Of a DNA stretch of 6,805 nucleotides, positions 1 to 5,810 are shown piece after piece. The stretch's first letter is position 1; each line of letters starts with the position of its first letter. Made by a program: the position numbers and the translations under genes. This DNA is from an uncultured Clostridia bacterium (GTDB taxonomy: Bacteria; Bacillota; Clostridia; TANB77; CAG-508). The notes under the pieces are model-generated. The model worked only from the letters and a program-made list of their open reading frames with translations, was not told the DNA's origin and made no database searches. Where the stretch lies: contig CANQTJ010000084.1 in the NCBI GenBank assembly GCA_947626705.1, positions 1-6,805 on the forward strand, read 5' to 3'.

Positions 1-1020
1 AAGGCTGAGGAGGCAAAAAAGAAGTACAAAGAAGCAGAAGATTTAGAAAATCAAACATTAGCAAATTATGAAGCACAACTTAATCGTTTAGGAAAAAGTA
101 CTGTAGGAAGTGGAGATGTAACAGGTGGAAATGGAGAACATAGTGGTGGGGATAGTGAGCAAGGAGATCAGCCGATACCATCACAAGGAGAGTCAGCAAG
201 TGATATAGCACAGGCAGAAAATAAAAGTGAAGTTTATGGAAAGCAAGTAACAAATTATACAGTAGAAGGAGCAACTGATGTAAAATGGGATATATTTTAT
301 GCAGATACAGAAAATATATACTTAATAGCAGATGATTATATAGAAAGAAGTCAATTACCAGCAACTGAATCAGGAAAAAAACCAAATGATGGAAGTAGTG
401 GTTACCCAAGTGCAGCATATTTCACTAATGTAATATCCGATTATAACGGTTCTACAGATATAATAGATGATAGAATAAAAGCATTAAACAATGATTATTT
501 TAATAATGGTCATAGTTATACAAGCACAAATGAAAATATGAAAGCAGTAGCATATATGTTAGATATAAAGATATGGAACAAATTTGCAAAGTATGAAGTA
601 GCAGATTATGCAATAGGAGGACCAACTATAGAATTGTTATTTAAATCATATAATGAAACGCATGGATCGGAAAAATATAAAGTACAAGCAAAAAGTAGCA
701 CAGGTTATGAAATAAGTTGGGACTCTGGAAGCACATGGGGTACGATGATCAGTCCAAGTTCAAATTATCTGGAAGCAAAAAAGCCATATGTAATAAGCAA
801 TCAGTCAAAAGCCAATGCAATGTGGATTGCTAGTCCATCGGAAAGTGACGCTAGACACATTTTTCGTGTCGTGAACGATGGATGTGTGTTCCGTGCTGCT
901 ACATGGGATACTTACTATCATCAAAATTATTATGGTTTCCGACCTATAGTTTGTCTAAAATCTGATGTTAAGTTACAAAAAAGTGAAGATGGCAATTATA
1001 CCATAGTGGGATTAGAGTAA
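1..1020 (+). CDS. Pilin-like surface protein with C-terminal DGR-type lectin-like domain (5' truncated)
   Basis: The frame is open from base 1 to the TAA at 1018-1020, giving 339 visible residues; the start lies outside the window. Visible residues 1-30 form a charged heptad-like helix (KAEEAKKKYKEAEDL...), which in Clostridial proteins of this type usually follows a type IV prepilin signal and membrane helix; that part is inferred because it is not in the window. Residues about 32-70 are a Gly/Ser/Gln linker. A globular region follows with 'IYLIADDYI', 'YPSAAYFTNV' and 'RIKALNNDYF'. The C-terminal part has 'AIGGPTIELL', 'MWIASPS' (274-280) and 'GFRPIVCLKSDV' (312-323), the pattern I recall for C-type-lectin/sulfatase-modifying-like domains in DGR variable proteins. 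The likely role is a cell-surface or pilus-tip binding protein; the ligand is unknown. Codons in residues 283-315 differ from the rest (see the separate entry). The only upstream ATG in the second half (538) is internal. Confident that it is one long partial gene; moderately confident of family. Confidence 0.8.
   Translation, partial: KAEEAKKKYKEAEDLENQTLANYEAQLNRLGKSTVGSGDVTGGNGEHSGGDSEQGDQPIPSQGESASDIAQAENKSEVYGKQVTNYTVEGATDVKWDIFYADTENIYLIADDYIERSQLPATESGKKPNDGSSGYPSAAYFTNVISDYNGSTDIIDDRIKALNNDYFNNGHSYTSTNENMKAVAYMLDIKIWNKFAKYEVADYAIGGPTIELLFKSYNETHGSEKYKVQAKSSTGYEISWDSGSTWGTMISPSSNYLEAKKPYVISNQSKANAMWIASPSESDARHIFRVVNDGCVFRAATWDTYYHQNYYGFRPIVCLKSDVKLQKSEDGNYTIVGLE
847..945 (+). other. Candidate DGR variable region (VR)
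   Basis: These 33 codons lie between the conserved 'MWIASPS' and 'GFRPIVCL' blocks. Twenty-five end in C or T, and about 42% of bases are G or C, richer than the surrounding gene. Alanine is GCT, arginine mostly CGT and valine GTC/GTG, whereas the rest of the gene prefers GCA, AGA and GTA. The encoded residues are rich in Asp, His, Asn, Tyr, Phe and Arg. In known DGRs, adenines of AAY template codons are randomised, leaving NNY codons coding such residues at the ligand face of a C-type-lectin fold. No template repeat or reverse transcriptase is visible, so the call rests on position, codon pattern and family resemblance. Confidence 0.45.
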
Positions 1021-1022
1021 TC

Positions 1023-1056
1023 AGATTGTTAAATTGATCAATAGTTTAAGCAATCT
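1023..1056 (+). other. Imperfect hairpin just after the surface-protein stop codon
   Basis: AGATTG+TTAAA (1023-1033) can pair with TTTAA+CAATCT (1045-1056), with one bulged G at 1050 and an 11-nt loop. It begins two bases after the stop codon and has no T-tract, so it is not a terminator by itself. It could protect the mRNA 3' end or be chance in AT-rich DNA. Confidence 0.4.
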
Positions 1057-1067
1057 AATAATATTTT

Positions 1068-1094
1068 AAGTAGTACAGTTTTGTACTACTTTTT
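1068..1094 (+). terminator. Rho-independent terminator of the surface-protein gene
   Basis: A perfect 10-bp stem (AAGTAGTACA at 1068-1077 with TGTACTACTT at 1082-1091) has a four-base loop GTTT and is followed by further T residues. It lies 47 bases after the stop codon at 1020. A short perfect stem with a tetraloop downstream of a variable region also resembles the cruciform some DGRs need, but termination is the simpler reading. Confidence 0.8.
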
Positions 1095-1116
1095 ATGTTA
1101 AACTTAATAGAAACGC

Positions 1117-1145
1117 AAAAAATAGCACTTCTAAATGTGTGCTAT
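1117..1145 (-). terminator. Rho-independent terminator of rpmF
   Basis: Read on the minus strand, ATAGCAC (1145-1139) pairs with GTGCTAT (1128-1122) across a 10-nt loop, and the hairpin runs into a T-tract (complement of the A run at 1117-1122). It lies just beyond the rpmF stop codon at 1157. Confidence 0.75.
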
Positions 1146-1156
1146 CTCCAATTAAT

Positions 1157-1348
1157 TTATGCGCTTTCATTTTCTTTTTTTGCTACTATTTGTTTTCCTT
1201 TATAATAACCACAATTTGAACAAACTCTGTGTGGAATTATTGGTTCATGACAATTAGGACATGTAGCAATATTTGGTTGCTCTTTTTTCCATGTTGATCT
1301 TTTTGAATGTGTTCTTGCTTTTGACCATCTTCTTTTTGGTTGTGCCAT
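1157..1348 (-). CDS. rpmF: 50S ribosomal protein L32
   Basis: This 63-residue protein is a component of the large ribosomal subunit. It begins MAQPKRRWSKART, the basic N-terminus typical of L32, and carries a zinc-ribbon of two Cys pairs (CPNC at 30-33 and CSNC at 43-46), so it is the zinc-binding form. The length matches the family. The start is ATG at 1348-1346, preceded six bases upstream by a strong AGGAGGG (1361-1355). It has its own consensus promoter and terminator and is a single-gene unit here. In many Firmicutes rpmF follows a DUF177 (yceD) gene, but the gene upstream here encodes a DUF5662 protein. Identity is clear. Confidence 0.97.
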   Translation of the reverse strand: MAQPKRRWSKARTHSKRSTWKKEQPNIATCPNCHEPIIPHRVCSNCGYYKGKQIVAKKENESA

Positions 1349-1422
1349 TTTTCTCCCTCCTCGTTAAAGATATATTTTTTATATCTATATATTTTTTTAT
1401 TAATTTTTATTTGCACTATAAA

Positions 1423-1451
1423 ATTATACAGTTATTTTTGAGTTTTGTCAA
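1423..1451 (-). promoter_or_regulatory. Consensus sigma-A promoter of rpmF
   Basis: On the minus strand TTGACA (1451-1446) is followed after exactly 17 bases by TATAAT (1428-1423); both hexamers are perfect. Transcription would start near 1416, leaving a leader of about 70 nt before the rpmF ATG. The strength fits a ribosomal protein gene. Confidence 0.88.
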
Positions 1452-1540
1452 CTATTTGAGAGATGTAATTTTAATATTTTTATAATAAGGTATAATAAAA
1501 ATTTTATATTCAAAGCATTTTAAATTAATATTATAAAACA

Positions 1541-2110
1541 TCATAATGTAGTAATATTTTCTTTATCATAATTTATACAATATTTTTCATATAATTGCTT
1601 AACATTTTTTTTAGTCAATACTTTATCAATACCATTTTCACTTACTTGTGTTAAAAAATCTGTTATTAATTTTTCAATTTGGTCATTTACTAAAGTTTTA
1701 TCCCTTTCATATAACCAATAATTTAACTCATATTCTTTAGTCCAGTCTTTTCCTTTATATATTATTCCAGCAGCTAATTTATCACATAACATTTCAGCAA
1801 CATATTTATAAGGAATAATAGGTGTTTTATCTGGAGAACTTAAATCAACCCAATAATCTGTATGATGTTTATTTCTTCCTCTATGATGTAACCATGCTTT
1901 TGAATATCCATTTTCTTTCTTACAATCAGATATTGGAGAATGTTTTCCACTAAAATATTTAACCCCTTCAAAGAATTCAGTAGGAGAATATTTTGATAAA
2001 TCATGAACTAATCCTCTCCATGGTTCACCAACTTTTAAACATAATTTAAAAACTACCCATTTGTGTTTAGTTATTACAATAAAATGTTTTACTACATTTT
2101 TTAAGTACAT
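1541..2110 (-). CDS. DUF5662 family protein, HD-like metal-binding pattern
   Basis: This is a 189-residue soluble protein with no signal peptide or membrane helix. It resembles the DUF5662 family by its blocks 'HDLSKYSPTEFF' (36-47), 'NGYSKAWLHH' (67-76), 'RNKHH' (79-83) and 'PYKYVAEMLCD' (100-110). The biochemical function of the family is not established to my knowledge. The spaced histidines and acids (H16, H36-D37, H75-H76, H82-H83, E106, D110) look like an HD-type phosphohydrolase metal site, which is inference. The start is ATG at 2110, with AAGGGAG (2126-2120) nine bases upstream. The gene ends with TGA at 1541-1543. It is divergent from asnB and lies upstream of rpmF, which has its own promoter. 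No clear terminator follows it, so some read-through into rpmF is possible. Confident of family, not of role. Confidence 0.85.
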   Translation of the reverse strand: MYLKNVVKHFIVITKHKWVVFKLCLKVGEPWRGLVHDLSKYSPTEFFEGVKYFSGKHSPISDCKKENGYSKAWLHHRGRNKHHTDYWVDLSSPDKTPIIPYKYVAEMLCDKLAAGIIYKGKDWTKEYELNYWLYERDKTLVNDQIEKLITDFLTQVSENGIDKVLTKKNVKQLYEKYCINYDKENITTL

Positions 2111-2136
2111 TTATTTCATCTCCCTTATACGCTCTT

Positions 2137-2165
2137 AGTTTATCATATATTTTTTATAAACGCAA
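2137..2165 (-). promoter_or_regulatory. Possible promoter of the DUF5662 gene
   Basis: On the minus strand TTGCGT (2165-2160), a 17-base spacer and TAAACT (2142-2137) with a TG extension just before the -10. The hexamers are imperfect (four of six each), and the leader would be only about 20 nt. An overlapping TATGAT is an alternative -10 but lacks a -35. Confidence 0.35.
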
Positions 2166-2183
2166 CTTTTTTTAAAAATTGCA

Positions 2184-2189
2184 TATACT
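2184..2189 (+). promoter_or_regulatory. Possible -10 box of asnB
   Basis: TATACT lies about 35 bases before the asnB start in the short divergent intergenic region. No good -35 stands 16-18 bases upstream, so the promoter may need an activator or may lie elsewhere. There is no room for a T-box leader between the two divergent genes. Confidence 0.3.
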
Positions 2190-2224
2190 AGTTAATAAGA
2201 AAAATTTTTTGGAGGAGATACATT

Positions 2225-4072
2225 ATGTGTGGTTTTGTTGGCTTTATAGATTTAAAAAATGATGTTTCAAATATGAAAAATATTTTATCTAATATGAATT
2301 CCTGCTTGTCAAAAAGAGGGCCAGACGAAGATGGGTACTATATAGATAAAAATGTAGCATTAGCGCATAAAAGACTTATTGTCATTGACCCAGAAGGTGG
2401 AAAACAGCCTATGATTGAAAAATATTCTTATGGTGAATATGTTATAGTTTATAATGGTCAAATTTATAATACTAAAGAATTAAAAGAAACACTGGTAGAA
2501 AATGGATTTTCTTTTAATGGACATTGTGATACAGAAATTTTATTAAAATCTTATATTCATTATGGAAATAGTGTTGTAAATCATCTTAACGGTATTTTTG
2601 CTTTTGCTATTTGGAATAGCAGAAAAAAAGAATTATTTTTAGCACGTGACCATTTTGGAGTAAAACCTTTATTTTATACTATAAAAAATGGAAAGCTGAT
2701 TTTTGCTTCTGAAATAAAAGCATTATTTGAATATCCAGGTATAGAAAAAATCGTAGACAATCAAGGAATTAGTGAATTATTTGGTATAGGTCCAGCGCAT
2801 ACACCTGGAACTACAATATTTAAAAATATTTATGAAATAAAACCAGCTCATTATGCTACTTTTAATACTTACGGATTACACATTGAAAGGTATTGGAAAT
2901 TAAAATCAAAAGAACATACAGATAGCTTTGGTACTACATGTGATAAAGTAAAATATTTATTAAATGATGCTATTACAAGACAATTAGTATCTGATGTACC
3001 TTTATGTACATTTCTTTCAGGTGGTTTAGATTCAAGCATAATTACAAAATTTGCAGCAGATTATTGTAAAGATAATGACTTACCTCCATTAGATACATAT
3101 TCAATAGACTATGTAGATAATGATAAGAATTTTGTAAAAAGTGACTTTCAACCTAATTCTGATAATTATTATATCAATTTAATGAATAAAAATCTTCATA
3201 CAAATCATCATGCAATAGTTATAGATACACCTGAATTAGCAAAATATCTAGAAGATGCCATGATTGCTCGTGATATGCCAGGTATGGCTGATATTGACTC
3301 ATCTTTACTTTTGTTTTGTAAAAATGTAAAAAAGGAGATGACAGTTTCATTAACAGGGGAGTGTGCTGATGAAATTTTTGGTGGATATCCTTGGTTTTTC
3401 CGTGCTGATAGTTTAAATAGCGGAACTTTCCCTTGGTCCATTGCAATTGATGAAAGACAAAAGCTATTAAATCCTTCAATTAGTGAAAAAGTAAACTTAA
3501 AAACTTACATTGATTATAGATACAATGAAAGTTTATCAGAAGTTGAAATATTAAGTACTGATTCTGAAGAAACTGCTGAAAAAAGAAAAATTTCTCATCT
3601 TACTTTAAATTGGTTTATGCAAACTCTTTTAGACCGTTCAGACAGAATGGCTATGTATAATGGTTTTGAACTTCGTGTTCCTTTCTGCGATTATAGATTA
3701 GCTCAATATGTTTGGAATATTCCATGGGAAATGAAAGCACTAAATGGGAGAGAGAAAGGGCTACTTAGATATATTTGTAAGGAGTTTCTTCCTGATGAAA
3801 TTGTTGATAGAAAAAAATCTCCTTATCCTAAAACTCATAATCCAACTTATTTAGCGAAGGTAAAAGAAATGCTTGAAAATATAATGAAGGATAAAAATGC
3901 TCCTATTAATAATTTACTTAATAGAGGATATATTTTAGATATTTTAAATACAGATGGAAAAGCATTTACTCGTCCTTGGTTTGGACAATTAATGACTGGT
4001 CCTCAACTTATGGCTTATCTTTGTCAAGTGAATATGTGGCTTGAAAGATATCAGCCAAAGATTGAAATATAG
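2225..4072 (+). CDS. asnB: Asparagine synthetase, glutamine-hydrolysing
   Basis: This cytoplasmic enzyme makes asparagine from aspartate, glutamine and ATP via a beta-aspartyl-AMP intermediate. The 615 residues match the usual length. The N-terminal class II glutaminase domain starts with Cys2, the nucleophile exposed after Met removal, and has 'RGPDEDG' (31-37), R50, 'YNGQIYN' (76-82) and D102, the glutamine-binding positions known from E. coli AsnB. The C-terminal synthetase domain has the ATP-pyrophosphatase loop 'SGGLDSS' (265-271) and 'GECADEIFGGY' (378-388). The common NGE motif of the glutaminase reads NGQ here. The start is ATG at 2225, with GGAGGAG seven bases upstream. It is a single-gene unit ended by a strong hairpin. 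Its length is close to B. subtilis AsnO (YisO), but orthology cannot be judged from this alone. Confidence 0.96.
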   Translation: MCGFVGFIDLKNDVSNMKNILSNMNSCLSKRGPDEDGYYIDKNVALAHKRLIVIDPEGGKQPMIEKYSYGEYVIVYNGQIYNTKELKETLVENGFSFNGHCDTEILLKSYIHYGNSVVNHLNGIFAFAIWNSRKKELFLARDHFGVKPLFYTIKNGKLIFASEIKALFEYPGIEKIVDNQGISELFGIGPAHTPGTTIFKNIYEIKPAHYATFNTYGLHIERYWKLKSKEHTDSFGTTCDKVKYLLNDAITRQLVSDVPLCTFLSGGLDSSIITKFAADYCKDNDLPPLDTYSIDYVDNDKNFVKSDFQPNSDNYYINLMNKNLHTNHHAIVIDTPELAKYLEDAMIARDMPGMADIDSSLLLFCKNVKKEMTVSLTGECADEIFGGYPWFFRADSLNSGTFPWSIAIDERQKLLNPSISEKVNLKTYIDYRYNESLSEVEILSTDSEETAEKRKISHLTLNWFMQTLLDRSDRMAMYNGFELRVPFCDYRLAQYVWNIPWEMKALNGREKGLLRYICKEFLPDEIVDRKKSPYPKTHNPTYLAKVKEMLENIMKDKNAPINNLLNRGYILDILNTDGKAFTRPWFGQLMTGPQLMAYLCQVNMWLERYQPKIEI

Positions 4073-4074
4073 TT

Positions 4075-4116
4075 AAAAAAGCTTGAAGTTACAATTTGTG
4101 ACTTCAAGCTTTTTTT
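4075..4116. terminator. Bidirectional terminator between asnB and the HD-domain gene
   Basis: GCTTGAAGT (4081-4089) pairs with ACTTCAAGC (4101-4109), extended inward by ACA/TGT. A run of A before the stem and a run of T after it give a U-tract in either direction. It serves asnB, which ends at 4072, and the convergent minus-strand gene that ends at 4141. Confidence 0.93.
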
Positions 4117-4140
4117 CTTATAATTGTTTGCAATTTACTT

Positions 4141-4932
4141 TTAAATATTAATAACATTTTGGGTATCAATATCTTTTACATAATCAAGAATTTTTGCAAA
4201 TTTTTCATCATCATCATATAAATGTTTATCATATTCATACCAGATATCAAATGTTGACTTTGCTCCATCTCTTATTATCTGTTGAACTTTTTGACTATTA
4301 AAAACAACATTATTTTTCTGTTGGTTTAGTGGATTTTGGCATCCCATATCTTGGTAAACCTTTGCTTGAATATCAGCCTCTAACTTATCACAATGATGAG
4401 CGAAAATTGCTTCATTTGATTTTTTTTCATCAAATTCTAATAACAGTGAAAGATATTCATCTTTCATAATTAAATTTCCTAAAATATCTTTCATTGCTTC
4501 ATGTTCTTTTTCTGCTTTTTCTTCTGGAGTTATATTGTCATATGGTGTAATGTCGCCAATAATAACTTCTCCTAATTCATGAAGAATTAACATTTGAATA
4601 ACTTTGTTAATATCATAGTTTACTTGAAATTCAGAATAGATACTTAATGCTAATATGCATGTACCATAAACATGTTCAGCAACACTTTCTAATCGTTCTT
4701 TACTCACATGCCAATGTTTTTCATCCCAACCACTCCGTATTTTATATTTAAGCTGTGTGGCTAAAATGTAAAATCTAATTACATCATCTAACCTTTCTTT
4801 TTCACTTTTTTGTTCTTCATTTTTGCATTGTTTTTTAATGATTATGTAGTTTTGTATTGATAGTATCATAAGAACAATACAAAAAATAATACCAACAACT
4901 GATCCTACAACAATTACAATATTTTCAATCAT
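4141..4932 (-). CDS. Membrane-anchored HD-domain 5'-nucleotidase-like protein (YfbR/HDDC2 type)
   Basis: This is a 263-residue protein. Residues about 4-26 form one hydrophobic helix and 33-50 are charged, suggesting an N-terminal membrane anchor with the catalytic part in the cytoplasm. The rest resembles HD-domain 5'-deoxynucleotidases, which hydrolyse dNMPs: 'RSGW' (66-69), 'SVAEH' with H87, 'LHELGEVIIGDITP' (117-130) and 'HCDKLEADIQ' with D182. By comparison with E. coli YfbR, the metal ligands would be H87, H118, residue 119 and D182, with E122 and D127 as catalytic helpers. The His-Asp pair is His-Glu here. The start is ATG at 4932, with a perfect AAGGAGG (4945-4939) six bases upstream. 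A TTG at 4950 is in frame but would put that Shine-Dalgarno inside its own coding sequence. The substrate is unproven. Confidence 0.85.
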   Translation of the reverse strand: MIENIVIVVGSVVGIIFCIVLMILSIQNYIIIKKQCKNEEQKSEKERLDDVIRFYILATQLKYKIRSGWDEKHWHVSKERLESVAEHVYGTCILALSIYSEFQVNYDINKVIQMLILHELGEVIIGDITPYDNITPEEKAEKEHEAMKDILGNLIMKDEYLSLLLEFDEKKSNEAIFAHHCDKLEADIQAKVYQDMGCQNPLNQQKNNVVFNSQKVQQIIRDGAKSTFDIWYEYDKHLYDDDEKFAKILDYVKDIDTQNVINI

Positions 4933-4944
4933 ATTTTTCCTCCT

Positions 4945-4956
4945 TGCCAATTGGCA
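4945..4956. promoter_or_regulatory. 12-bp palindrome abutting the ribosome binding site of the HD-domain gene
   Basis: TGCCAATTGGCA is a perfect 12-bp palindrome whose end overlaps the first base of the AAGGAGG Shine-Dalgarno (4945-4939). It could be an operator or could shape ribosome access, but short palindromes also arise by chance. Confidence 0.3.
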
Positions 4957-4965
4957 TTCTAATAC

Positions 4966-4983
4966 ATGTTAACTGGTTACATT
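4966..4983. repeat. Interspersed palindromic motif, copy 1
   Basis: ATGTTAAC-TG-GTTACATT, a near-palindrome. The same two 8-base halves with a one-base centre recur at 6455-6471. This copy lies in the leader of the HD-domain gene, just downstream of its predicted transcription start. Confidence 0.45.
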
Positions 4984-4999
4984 TATATTAATCTGTCTA

Positions 5000-5028
5000 A
5001 TTATATTAGAACAGGATTGTAAAGTTAA
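5000..5028 (-). promoter_or_regulatory. Promoter of the HD-domain gene
   Basis: On the minus strand TTAACT (5028-5023), a 17-base spacer and a perfect TATAAT (5005-5000). The -10 box sits inside the palindrome TCTAAT-ATA-ATTAGA (4996-5010), which could be an operator. The predicted leader is about 60 nt. Confidence 0.6.
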
Positions 5029-5206
5029 TATGTATTATATTAACATAATTTTAATTTAATTTCAAGCAAAAGTTCTTATTTTCTCAATATATTCGCTATC
5101 TACTATTTTTGAAATAGCAAAACATTTCTTTCCTAAATCTTTTAATGAAGCTCCTATATGATATAATTGTTTATTATCTATAACAATAAATCTATCATGA
5201 AATTTA

Positions 5207-5229
5207 TTAGTATATAATATTTATACTAA
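5207..5229. repeat. 8-bp inverted repeat at the ORF6N deletion junction
   Basis: TTAGTATA (5207-5214) and TATACTAA (5222-5229) are perfect reverse complements around a 7-base spacer. They lie exactly where the ORF6N frame ends and the C-terminal remnant begins, so the deletion may have been formed at, or have created, this hairpin. Confidence 0.55.
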
Positions 5230-5338
5230 CTTGAACTGCTATTTCGTTCTTTAATATTCCTGCTAACATAGAAACTCCTTGTTCTGTATAGACATATGGC
5301 AAATATTTTTCACTTCTATATTTTATATTCTCTTTTTC

Positions 5339-5367
5339 AAATGTGGTTCCATTTTGGAACCACATTT
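5339..5367. repeat. 12-bp perfect inverted repeat inside the ORF6N domain
   Basis: AAATGTGGTTCC (5339-5350) and GGAACCACATTT (5356-5367) are separated by five bases. It lies within codons for 'MWFQNGTTF' on the minus strand. No T-tract follows in either direction, so it is not an ordinary terminator. Confidence 0.7.
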
Positions 5368-5627
5368 CCTTTAACTCATTTAAAGTTAATTGAAAGCAAA
5401 AATCTTCTGGAAATCTATCAATATTTCTTTTCATAGCTTTATTGATATTCTTAGTTTCATAATGATACAACATAGCAACATCACTATCTAACATTACTTG
5501 TTTTTCTCTTATTGTATAAATTAAATTCTTGATATTTTCTGTATCATATTTTACTATATTGTTTTCATCTTTTTCTAATATTATACTTTTATCTTGTTTT
5601 ATAATTATCACTCCTTTTTACTCATTC

Positions 5628-5656
5628 AGTATAGAACATTTGTTTTTATATGTCAA
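5628..5656 (-). promoter_or_regulatory. Promoter of the ORF6N gene
   Basis: On the minus strand a perfect TTGACA (5656-5651), a 17-base spacer and TATACT (5633-5628). Transcription would start near 5621, just before the AAAAAGGAG ribosome binding site. The promoter looks intact although the gene is broken. Confidence 0.8.
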
Positions 5657-5810
5657 TAATATTTTATAATTTTTATACATTTTTTTATTTTTATTGCTGA
5701 CTAGTAACTATTTTATAACTTATTAATAAAAAAATGTTAAAAAATGTATACTTTTTTTATTTTATGTGTTATTATAAATAAAAATACAAAAGAAAGTGAG
5801 GGAGAGATTT

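Larger units (their letters stand above)
5062..5611 (-). pseudogene. ORF6N-domain protein gene, internally deleted and frameshifted
   Basis: The 5' part (5611-5207) encodes an ORF6N DNA-binding domain of the type found in phage antirepressors and related regulators: 'IYTIREKQVMLDSDVAMLYH', 'NIDRFPEDFCFQL' and 'YLPYVYTEQGVSMLAG'. It runs to 'AVQVSINIIY' and stops at TAA 5209-5207. In another frame, about 5208-5062 encodes 'NKFHDRFIVIDNKQLYHIG', 'ASLKDLGKKCFAISKI' and a TGA stop, which I recognise as the C-terminal end of long ORF6N proteins. The linking region, normally well over 100 residues, is missing, so the gene has lost its middle and its frame. The 8-base inverted repeat 5207-5229 sits at the junction. 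The start is also odd: the frame opens at GTG 5611, which overlaps the Shine-Dalgarno, while an ATA at 5602, eight bases after GGAG, occupies the place an ATG should have. A consensus promoter remains, so a truncated DNA-binding protein of about 130 residues may still be made. Confidence 0.78.

Noticed and set aside
80..418. Long minus-strand reading frame rich in Leu, His and Tyr
   Set aside because: It is the antisense of the surface-protein gene; its composition mirrors the A-rich codons of that strand, and it has no ribosome binding site.
538..1020. ATG at 538 as the start of an independent 160-residue gene
   Set aside because: The same frame is open without a stop back to base 1, the upstream part matches the family, and no Shine-Dalgarno precedes 538.
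1273..1485. Plus-strand hydrophobic 70-residue frame
   Set aside because: It overlaps the start and promoter of rpmF on the other strand and only reflects T-rich DNA.
3208..3479. Two minus-strand frames of 77 and 86 residues
   Set aside because: Both are inside asnB, which is an unmistakable intact gene on the plus strand.
4933..4950. TTG at 4950 as start of the HD-domain gene
   Set aside because: The AAGGAGG at 4945-4939 would be inside the gene; it is ideally placed for ATG 4932.
5612..5630. Five-codon ORF (MSKKE) before the ORF6N gene
   Set aside because: The ATG (5626) has no ribosome binding site and the codons are the Shine-Dalgarno itself; coincidence is likely.
5796..5810. GTG at 5796 as start of the HdeD-like gene
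   Set aside because: It directly precedes the AGGGAG ribosome binding site that serves ATG 5811.
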